DNA of 42,654 nucleotides from CAZRIZ01 sp964625885 (lineage in GTDB: Bacteria; Patescibacteriota; Saccharimonadia; Saccharimonadales; Saccharimonadaceae). This document shows, in pieces, positions 1 through 6,800 of the stretch (its first letter is position 1; each line of letters starts with the position of its first letter). The notes beneath the pieces are model-generated. The model was not told where the DNA came from. It saw only the letters and a list, made by a program, of their open reading frames with translations, and did no database searches. The DNA lies in NCBI GenBank assembly GCA_964625885.1, contig CAZVBM010000007.1, forward strand, positions 1 to 42,654, read 5' to 3'. A program made the translations under genes and the position numbers.

Positions 1-232
1 TGTGGTTTTATAGACCCAAAAACCGAAATCATCTATCCTAGATTCTTATCAGAAGGATTTTTTATCAGGCTTGTATGACGTTGTCTGTAGCGATTTCCCT
101 GATGACTATGAATTTAGTGACGACGACATTAAAATATCACTATTTGGGCGGCTAAGCTTAACACACAATCAAGTCGCGATGCTCGTCATGATTAATAGTT
201 GGCTAAGCCTGGTAGTCTTGTTGAAAGTTTGA
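1..232 (+). pseudogene. Possible 3' end of an upstream coding sequence, frame-shifted or partial
   Basis: No gene start is visible. Frame 1 is open from base 1 to a TGA at 76-78 and frame 2 is open from base 14 to a TGA at 230-232. The frame-2 translation has protein-like composition (acidic FPDDYEFSDDD, then a hydrophobic end SWLSLVVLLKV). A single indel near base 70 would join the two frames into one C-terminal fragment of about 75 residues. It may therefore be the frame-shifted tail of a gene that starts outside the window, or simply non-coding. I do not recognise it. Confidence 0.25.
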
Positions 233-257
233 CTTTTTAGCGGTTTTATGCTAATAT
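229..257 (+). promoter_or_regulatory. Sigma70-type promoter for the 288-1307 gene
   Basis: TTGACT at 229-234 and TAATAT at 252-257 are separated by exactly 17 nt. The expected start near 264 gives a leader of about 24 nt with no clear Shine-Dalgarno sequence before the ATG at 288. Confidence 0.6.
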
Positions 258-287
258 TAAGATGATACAACCACGACAAAAACAAAT

Positions 288-1307
288 ATGACACCTGAAA
301 ACAAGAGTACAGCTCCGAAACGTGAGATTAGCCCCTACTATAATCGAGGGGCTGAGGTGCTGCGCTCTGACGAGAATATCTCCGCCGGCCAGGATTTGTA
401 TAAGAAACTGGACGAGTCGTTGCAGGTTGATGACCTTAGAAAAAAGAGAGCCGAAGTCGAGGGTAATTTGTCTCGTGATGACGTCAGCGATATACATGAG
501 GCGGTGGTTGAGATTGACAAACTAGAGGATGAAAGATGGACTAAGCGACTCGAGGGTGACAAAGATGGGGCCGATTATATCAGAGCTAAACAACAAAGAC
601 TGCGACAGGAAGTTGAAAGCAACCCTAACTACGGTAAATATTTACAGTTGCGAGAAGAATTAAGTGGGTATGCGGACATCGAGCGTGAATACGCACCGAC
701 GTACGTGATTAACGCCGACGATCCTTTGGCTGACAGTGTCTTAAAAAAGGTTATTGAATCGACGGAGGGCGGCAGGGCTGACCATACTAGCGCTCCTTTT
801 GCGCACTATAAAGAGAACTCTGGAGTGGAGGATGCGAACCCAGCCTGGAAAAATGTGAACATTAATGACGTTAAAGAATATCTTGATGATAAGCCATTTA
901 TTAATACACAGTATTTGAATGTTAGTGAAGACAAGGTTAGATTGCGTATTAAAAGTAAGGATGGTATTGATATTCCTCTTTCGGCGATTGTGTCGGTAGC
1001 TGGCTTTGAATCATGGCGGGGTCGCAGGGAGGGGATAGAAAAAAGCTGGAAATCGGAATTTGGATGGGGAACAATGGGTGGTCTGGCTGTAATGATGAGC
1101 TATGCCTCGTTGAACACTCCGCTCCCATCAGTCGCTGAGATTCGTGTATATGTACAGCCGAACGGTGTGGTGTTTGCTGATAATGGCTCTGGAGATTCGC
1201 ATCGTATTGGTGCGGCGTATTTGCGAGGTGATAAGAGTATAAAGGCTCAGAGCGTCGTGGTGAATATGGTGCCTAGCGGTACGCTAGAAAAGCGTATTAA
1301 TAAGTAG
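288..1307 (+). CDS. Hypothetical protein, charged helical N-terminus and compact C-terminal domain
   Basis: I do not recognise a family. The 339-residue product has no signal peptide or membrane segment and is therefore probably cytosolic. Residues 1-150 are rich in K/R/E/D and predicted helical, with a coiled-coil look (LRKKRAEVEGNL, IDKLEDERWTKRL). Residues 190-335 look like a globular alpha/beta domain with hydrophobic strands (RLRIKSKDGIDIPLSAIVSV, VAEIRVYVQPNGVVFADNG). A promoter lies directly upstream. It is monocistronic: metK follows with its own promoter and riboswitch. The reading frame is confident but the function is unknown. Confidence 0.8.
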   Translation: MTPENKSTAPKREISPYYNRGAEVLRSDENISAGQDLYKKLDESLQVDDLRKKRAEVEGNLSRDDVSDIHEAVVEIDKLEDERWTKRLEGDKDGADYIRAKQQRLRQEVESNPNYGKYLQLREELSGYADIEREYAPTYVINADDPLADSVLKKVIESTEGGRADHTSAPFAHYKENSGVEDANPAWKNVNINDVKEYLDDKPFINTQYLNVSEDKVRLRIKSKDGIDIPLSAIVSVAGFESWRGRREGIEKSWKSEFGWGTMGGLAVMMSYASLNTPLPSVAEIRVYVQPNGVVFADNGSGDSHRIGAAYLRGDKSIKAQSVVVNMVPSGTLEKRINK

Positions 1308-1342
1308 GTGCTTGTATTTGGTTTACTAGACGGTAAAAGTGG

Positions 1343-1348
1343 TATAAT
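1343..1348 (+). promoter_or_regulatory. -10 box of the metK riboswitch promoter
   Basis: TATAAT lies 23 nt before the start of the riboswitch P1 stem. The -35 region is not consensus (TTTACT or TTGGTT are candidates with 15 or 19 nt spacing). Confidence 0.6.
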
Positions 1349-1367
1349 GTTTATTACATTAACAATT

Positions 1368-1474
1368 TGACGTATCAAGAAGCGGGGAGAGATCTGACTC
1401 GATGAACCGCTCGCAACCTGCCGTTCTTGGCAAGGTGCGAACTTCAGCCCAATCACATGGGGAAGATATTTCGT
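1368..1474 (+). promoter_or_regulatory. SAM-I (S-box) riboswitch aptamer upstream of metK
   Basis: The conserved S-box core is visible in the right order: TATCAAGA at 1373-1380, GATGAACCG and GCAACCTGCC around 1401-1422, the GGCAAGGTGCGAACTTCAG block at 1429-1447, and the closing GAAGATA at 1462-1468. P1 can form between ACGTATC and GATA...CGT with a small bulge. S-box RNAs bind S-adenosylmethionine and switch off synthesis genes, which fits the gene behind it, SAM synthetase. The next hairpin is a terminator, so control should be by transcription attenuation. Confidence 0.87.
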
Positions 1475-1486
1475 TTGAGATAATCG

Positions 1487-1512
1487 ACCGCCTGTGAGGC
1501 GGTTTTTGTTTT
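1487..1512 (+). terminator. Expression-platform terminator of the SAM riboswitch
   Basis: A six-base-pair stem (ACCGCC / GGCGGT) with loop TGTGA is followed by a T-rich tail (TTTTGTTTT). It lies between the aptamer and the metK ribosome binding site, as expected for a SAM-on/transcription-off switch. Confidence 0.85.
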
Positions 1513-1542
1513 GGAACGATGCGCGAAAATGAAAGGAATATT

Positions 1543-2196
1543 ATGAACAAAGAACAATTACGAACAGCTGAGAGTGTATCGCCTGGCCATCCAGACAAGA
1601 TGTGTGATCAGATTAGCGATGCGGTTTTGGATGCTTATCTAGCGCAGGACCCAAAGTCTCGTGTAGCAGTGGAGGCGATGGGTGGTCATGGCAAAGTTTT
1701 TATTGTTGGTGAGGTTACTAGTGCGGCTAAGGTGGAGATTGAGCCGATTGTGAAGCGAATTGCTGGTGATGTAGAAGTTGAAATTAGACTAGTGGAACAA
1801 AGCCCAGAAATCGCNNNNNNNNNNNNNNNNNNNNNNNNNNNNNNNNNNNNNNNNNNNNNNNNNNNNNNNNNNNNNNNNNNNNNNNNNNNNNNNNNNNNNN
1901 NNNNNNNNNNNNNNACCAAAGTTGACCGCTCGGCGGCTTATATGGCGCGTAAAATCGCGGTAGATTATTTACAAAAATTTCAAGCCAATGAGGTGCTGGT
2001 TCGACTAGCTTACGCAATTGGTCATAATCAGCCAGTTGAGGCGACAGCGATTGTCGATGGGGTGGCGAAAGAAGTTGAGGGTTACGATTTATCGCCACGT
2101 GGAATTATTGAATTCTTAGATTTACGAAAACCAGTTTTTGAAGCAACAGCGCGCTACGGTCATTTTGGCCATAAAGAATTTAGTTGGGAAAAGTAA
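1543..2196 (+). CDS. metK: S-adenosylmethionine synthetase, interrupted by an assembly gap
   Basis: MetK makes S-adenosylmethionine from ATP and methionine. The N-terminal part shows TAESVSPGHPDKMCDQISDA, the signature ATP/metal-binding start of the family. The C-terminal part shows KVDRSAAYMAR and YAIGHNQP and ends ARYGHFGHKEFSWEK, typical of complete MetK. The ATG at 1543 is chosen because AAAGGA lies just upstream and it places TAESVS at the usual N-terminus; an in-frame ATG at 1519 would add eight unsupported residues. A run of 100 N replaces the central domain. Family members are about 380-400 residues, whereas only about 184 are readable, so roughly 440 bp rather than 100 bp is probably missing. 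Expression is expected to be controlled by the upstream SAM-I riboswitch. Confidence 0.93.
   Translation: MNKEQLRTAESVSPGHPDKMCDQISDAVLDAYLAQDPKSRVAVEAMGGHGKVFIVGEVTSAAKVEIEPIVKRIAGDVEVEIRLVEQSPEIXXXXXXXXXXXXXXXXXXXXXXXXXXXXXXXXXXTKVDRSAAYMARKIAVDYLQKFQANEVLVRLAYAIGHNQPVEATAIVDGVAKEVEGYDLSPRGIIEFLDLRKPVFEATARYGHFGHKEFSWEK
1815..1914. other. Assembly gap of exactly 100 N inside metK
   Basis: The run is exactly 100 N, the usual placeholder for a gap of unknown size. By comparison with E. coli MetK, the residues on either side (QSPEI and TKVDRSAAY) should be about 147 residues apart, so the true gap is probably near 440 bp. Confidence 0.97.
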
Positions 2197-2197
2197 A

Positions 2198-2221
2198 ACG
2201 CCTCCATGCTTCGGGAGGCGT
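2198..2221. terminator. Bidirectional terminator between convergent metK and the HD hydrolase gene
   Basis: The stem ACGCCTCC / GGAGGCGT (eight base pairs) lies directly after the metK stop and abuts the stop codon of the convergent minus-strand gene. The T tract is weak on the plus side and slightly better on the minus side (TTTT from the metK AAAA end). Confidence 0.65.
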
Positions 2222-2838
2222 TAGGTCGTGATGAATTTTTGTTCGAAGGCTGCGATAGCGCGTTCGAGTCGTTGGAGTAGTCCTTGGGGAACGTTTTTAG
2301 CGCGAGCGATTCTTAGCATTTCTTTTGAGTACCACAAGCGCTCTTCGGGTGAGGCATTGAACTTGCTAGCTACTTGCTCTCTGTTTAGGCTCTCTACGGT
2401 GTCTTCTAAGTTATGGACGTGATCGGCAGCTTTGATCGTGAGTGCGGCCGAGTCGCCGTATTGCTCGAGGACATCAAGACTGCCTTGTTTGCGGTCTCGC
2501 CAGCCAAGCTTTTTGCCATCAGGTCCGTATCTCACTTCGCTGACTAGTTTAACCAAGTGGGCTACTCGTTTACCTAGTAGATACTTGATGTCGTCGATTG
2601 TGAAATCGGTGTCCTCATCTACGTCGTGTGCGTTGCCACCAGCTATGGTGTGTGGGTCGTTGGTGTATTCGCTTACAATTTTACCAACAGCAATCGGATG
2701 AGTAGCAAAGGGCTTTTTCGTGCCTTTGCGTCTTTGTCCATGATGAGCGATTCTGCAGAATAGTTGGGCGCGAATGATAGAATTTGGGACCAGTTTTAAG
2801 GCTCTTAGAATTAGAATTTTTGCCAGCTTTCGGCTCAT
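2221..2838 (-). CDS. HD-domain (p)ppGpp hydrolase-like protein (SpoT/MESH1-type)
   Basis: The 205-residue product resembles the stand-alone hydrolase half of RelA/SpoT proteins, which remove the 3' pyrophosphate of (p)ppGpp. Visible motifs in order are H near residue 33 (RIAHHGQRRKGT), HPIAVGKIV, the HD pair in NAHDVDED, and KAADHVHNLEDT, which matches the family's K-x-A-D-R-x-x-N motif with R replaced by H. There is no synthetase domain. The start codon has a very strong Shine-Dalgarno (GAAAGGAGG) seven nt upstream and a TATAAT promoter. If active it would degrade alarmone or another pyrophosphorylated nucleotide. The altered active-site neighbourhood (AHDVDED instead of the usual LHDVVED) leaves the substrate open. 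Confidence 0.8.
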   Translation of the reverse strand: MSRKLAKILILRALKLVPNSIIRAQLFCRIAHHGQRRKGTKKPFATHPIAVGKIVSEYTNDPHTIAGGNAHDVDEDTDFTIDDIKYLLGKRVAHLVKLVSEVRYGPDGKKLGWRDRKQGSLDVLEQYGDSAALTIKAADHVHNLEDTVESLNREQVASKFNASPEERLWYSKEMLRIARAKNVPQGLLQRLERAIAAFEQKFITT

Positions 2839-2894
2839 TTCCCTAACCTCCTTTCAAACGAACTCACGGTCTGCAAGCAGACGATGGTCGCTTA

Positions 2895-2922
2895 ATTATA
2901 CACCTTAATCTGTGGCGGGCAA
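2895..2922 (-). promoter_or_regulatory. Promoter of the minus-strand HD hydrolase gene
   Basis: Read on the minus strand, TTGCCC (2917-2922) and TATAAT (2895-2900) are 16 nt apart and point toward the gene starting at 2838. Confidence 0.6.
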
Positions 2923-2937
2923 GCTAGGGCGTTTTGA

Positions 2938-3561
2938 CTAAGGTTGCAAAATGTTTTCGCTTTTGCCGTTGACTTTGATGACGACACTTTTGACGGTCGG
3001 CCATTGTTTCAAAGTTTGTTCAATCTGGGCTCGAATTAAGTCGCCGGCACAAGATCCGGCTGCGGTCAGCTTATCATTAAAATCGGCGTAAGCGATGCCA
3101 TTGCTACCGATATCAAGATAATTCAGCACTACACCTGCTGGGATGGCGGAGGTATACCCTTGATTTTTCTCGGCTTGGGTGGGGCCTTTTAGTAGCTCAG
3201 TGAGCGAAGTGCGACCAACAGCGACGGTTTGCTCGACGGTGCGATCAACAGCATAAGTTTTGCCGCAATCAATCATGTCTGGATTTTTAACAGTGTTACC
3301 AAAGAAGACTTTAACTGTCATGGTCTTTTTGGCCGGTGGAGTGTCTGGCGCTTTTGGCTCGTTTGATTTTGGTGCTTCAGGTTGCGTGGTGGTGTCTTCT
3401 GATTCAGTTGTTTTGCTGGTCGTCGTGGTGTCGGTTTTTTCAGTACTGTTTTTTGGTTTATTGTTGAAGTAAAGGACGATGCTGATGATTAGCACAATCA
3501 GGGCTAGTACTAGTGCAGCTAACCCAATGTAAAACATTTTGTTTTGTTTTGGCTTATCCAT
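2938..3561 (-). CDS. Membrane-anchored GerMN-domain protein
   Basis: The 207-residue protein has a short positive N-terminus and one membrane segment (about residues 10-32). A long Thr/Ser/Pro/Glu-rich linker follows (about 33-78), then a GerMN domain (about 80-205). GerMN hallmarks seen are TVKVFFGN, LTELLKGPTQAEKNQGYTSAIP and the final WPTVKSVVIKVNG. GerMN domains occur in the spore protein GerM and in many lipoproteins of non-sporulating bacteria, usually linked to the cell envelope or peptidoglycan. The linker suggests the domain sits outside the membrane, held away from it. Its own stop lies 99 bp upstream of the HD gene start on the same strand, but the HD gene has its own promoter. Confidence 0.85.
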   Translation of the reverse strand: MDKPKQNKMFYIGLAALVLALIVLIISIVLYFNNKPKNSTEKTDTTTTSKTTESEDTTTQPEAPKSNEPKAPDTPPAKKTMTVKVFFGNTVKNPDMIDCGKTYAVDRTVEQTVAVGRTSLTELLKGPTQAEKNQGYTSAIPAGVVLNYLDIGSNGIAYADFNDKLTAAGSCAGDLIRAQIEQTLKQWPTVKSVVIKVNGKSENILQP

Positions 3562-3660
3562 ATTTACACTCCATTAATTACCTATTTTGAATATATCACG
3601 CGATTTGGCGGGTTTAAAATGCTTATGCTATAACATAAATTGGACGTTATGAGAAAGATA

Positions 3661-3702
3661 TTGCAAAGTATTGCATTTTGTGATATTCTGAGCACAACTA
3701 CA
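3661..3702 (+). promoter_or_regulatory. Promoter and shared start element of the Cna-B adhesin gene
   Basis: TTGCAA (3661-3666) and TATTCT (3684-3689) are 17 nt apart. The stretch 3676-3702 (TTTTGTG, TATTCT, ACAACTACA) is nearly identical to 40077-40103 in front of the other giant surface-protein gene, with the same -35/-10 geometry. This shared block suggests one regulator or one promoter class drives both surface proteins. Confidence 0.7.
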
Positions 3703-3802
3703 TCTGGTTGGTGCGGTTAGATAAATTATAATTTTGGTTCTCGATAAAGGGTGGTCGAGCTTTTTAATGGGCTCGATATGGCAGTCAGGACAAAGGGAGA
3801 AA
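3690..3802 (+). promoter_or_regulatory. Structured 5' leader of the adhesin mRNA
   Basis: The roughly 110-nt leader contains two mutually exclusive small hairpins. CTCGA at 3740-3744 can pair with TCGAG at 3755-3759, which is followed by CTTTTT. Alternatively TCGAGC at 3755-3760 can pair with GCTCGA at 3771-3776. The first looks like a weak terminator and the second like an antiterminator, but stems of 5-6 bp are short. I recognise no known riboswitch core. Confidence 0.35.
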
Positions 3803-6800
3803 ATGTCCATGAAACAATTCTTTAAAAAACTTAAATCGGGGCTGATGATCCTGATGACGGTTGTTGTCGGTTTACCACTGAATACTCAGCTGGTTCAAGC
3901 TGCNNNNNNNNNNNNNNNNNNNNNNNNNNNNNNNNNNNNNNNNNNNNNNNNNNNNNNNNNNNNNNNNNNNNNNNNNNNNNNNNNNNNNNNNNNNNNNNNN
4001 NNNTTTACTGATAATACTGGTCGGATTTATACATATTCTTTCGAAGAATCAGATCCAGGAGCTGGCTATGAGGTTACTTTTAGCTCAAGTTATAATCAAG
4101 ACACCAAGACATACACTTTTGATTTAGTTAATACTTACACCGATCCAGGTCCAATTGTTGATCCGATTGAATTGAACAAAACCGCTACTCCATTTGATAG
4201 CATGGTCAATGAATGGGATATTAAACTACGAATTGAAAGTGGCCAAACTCAGACCACTTCAGATACGATTTTAGTGATTGATCGCTCGGGTAGTATGGGG
4301 GATTATAATAGGCTGAAGAATGCTAAAAACGCCGCTAATAGTTTAATTAGCAAGTTATTGCCAGCTGGTAATACGAGAAACCGCGTGGCGGTGGTATCTT
4401 TTGCGGGTTCGCCATATAACACCTCTAACGACGTAACTGTTAATACCAATTTTACGACTAATGGTACGACAGCTAGTAATGCCGTCAATAGTTTAATTGC
4501 CGACGGTGGGACTCATACCCAAGCTGGCATGCGTAAAGCTCGTGAACTTATGGCCGAATCAACAGCCAATCTTAAAAATATTATTTTGCTATCCGATGGT
4601 CAACCAACTTTCTGTTATGGCGTTAACAGCCCGTGGAAAATGAACACGGCCAACTTGATTGCTTATCCGAACTATGGGTGGCAGACGCCAACAACGGTCC
4701 CTGAGAATCAATTTAATAATGATCGGGTCGGCGCTGGCAACTCTATGTACCAACGATATGATAATCCAGGCGGAACAGCTAACGATAAATATTACAACTG
4801 TGGCAATCATGCTATTGCTGAAGCTGGCTTCTTTAAATCTAGTCACCCTGAAAGTCTTTATACAATTGCTTTAAGCGCTGGTGAAGAGGGCACTCCAGTC
4901 TTAAATGCTATGGCTAGCTCAGGTAAATCCTATACGGCTGAACCAGACGAATTAACAGCAATCTTTAATGAAATTGCTGGTAAGATTAACAACTTTATTC
5001 AATCCGCAACGGTGATTGATAATATGGCGCCTGGTGTGGTGGCTACCCAAATTGTTTCCGGCACTGGTGGTTCGATTATTAACGCCGGTAAAACTGTTAA
5101 ATGGGAGCCAACCTTTACTTGGAATGATACTGTTGGTAAATATGTGGCTGAACTGGTTTACCGAGTTCGATTGGATGAGGATATCTTAACGGCTCCTCAC
5201 GACAACGATGGTCTCTATCCAGCTAACGCCAATGCAACTATTACTTACAACGGCGAATCTACGGCCGATTTCCCAGTTCCAAAGATTGATCCAGTGTTTG
5301 TCAAAATTAAAAAGACTCTAGGTGGTGATGACTGTGTAGGTTGTAAATTTACCTTTAGACTAACGCTACCAAATGGAACTACGGAACAGCATACTGTTGT
5401 AGCTGGTCAAGAAATTACTCTTTACCACCCAATGCCGATTGGTAATTACACAATCAGTGAGGTGAGTGCGACTGATGCTAATGGCAACTCAATGTCTTTG
5501 GATCAATATGTAATTTCGTTTAATAAAACTAGTTTCGCCTTAGCTTTAGGTGGAGCTGATCAAGTTATTTCAGTCACTAATACTGTCAAGACGGGCTCTG
5601 TCACTGTTGATAAAAAATGGGTTGGTGTACCAGGTACCAAGGCGGTTGTTACTCTATATGCTGATGGTGTATCGACTGGTCAAACAGTTGAGCTTAATGC
5701 TAACAACGAATGGCAGTACACCTTTACTAACTTGCGTCAATATAATCGCAACGGTTCGCCAATTAAATATACAATTGTTGAAACCAAAATCGACGGTTAT
5801 GCTGAACCAGAATATTCTGATAACGGTGAAGGTATTACGATAGTCAATGGTAGTGGTGCTATTACGGTTACTAACCGATATGTTCCAGAGACGACTAACG
5901 TTACGGGATATAAACAATGGGTTGGTGGTCAATATTTCAATGATGGTAAGCGTCCTGATATTCAGTTACAGCTCTATCGAGATGGCACTGCCTACCTCGA
6001 TCCAGTAACTCTAACTGGTGGTGCAACCCCACAATTGTCGTATACTTGGAAAAATGTCCCTAAAACTGACATCAACGGCATTGTTTATGCCTATAGTGTT
6101 GATGAGGTCAAGGCTTCAGATAACTACACTAAGACTAAATCTGAAGATGGTCTGACTGTGATTAACACATACGGACCATCGCCAGTTGAAGTCATTGCTA
6201 CCAAAACTTGGGTTAACGGTCCAGCTCCAGTGGCGATTGAATTTCAACTTTATCGCCAAACTATTGCCGAGGCAGAACCAAGCAAAGTTGGTTTGCCAGT
6301 TACCCTAAATCCTGGCACTCTGACGTATACCTGGTCTAATATGCCGGCTACTGACGATGATGGTAGGGCTTATACCTACAGTGTAAAAGAAGTAACTGTT
6401 TTGTCTAACTTCAATACTAGCTACGGCAACACTGAGCTTGATATTGTCAATACTTATGTCATTCCAAAGACTGAAGTTACTGTCACCAAGAAATGGGTTG
6501 GCGGTTCAACGCCTCGTCCTACTATTCAGGTTCAACTTTATCAAAACAATGTCGCGCTTGGTGATCCAGTTAGTTTGCCTAACGGAACAACCGAACATAC
6601 CTGGGCTGAACTCGACGCAACTGATATCAACGGTAATGCTTATACCTATACGGTTGATGAAGTTGAAGCCCCAGAAAATTACACTAAAACGGTTGATGGC
6701 TTTACAATCACTAATACTTACAAATCACCTAAGATTGAAATCACGGGTACTAAAGCTTGGGTTAACGGTCCAACGCCTCGTCCCGATGTTGAACTTCAAC

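Noticed and set aside
3690..3802. Cyclic di-GMP or cyclic di-AMP riboswitch in the adhesin leader
   Set aside because: None of the conserved core sequences of those riboswitches can be found; only a short alternative hairpin is visible.
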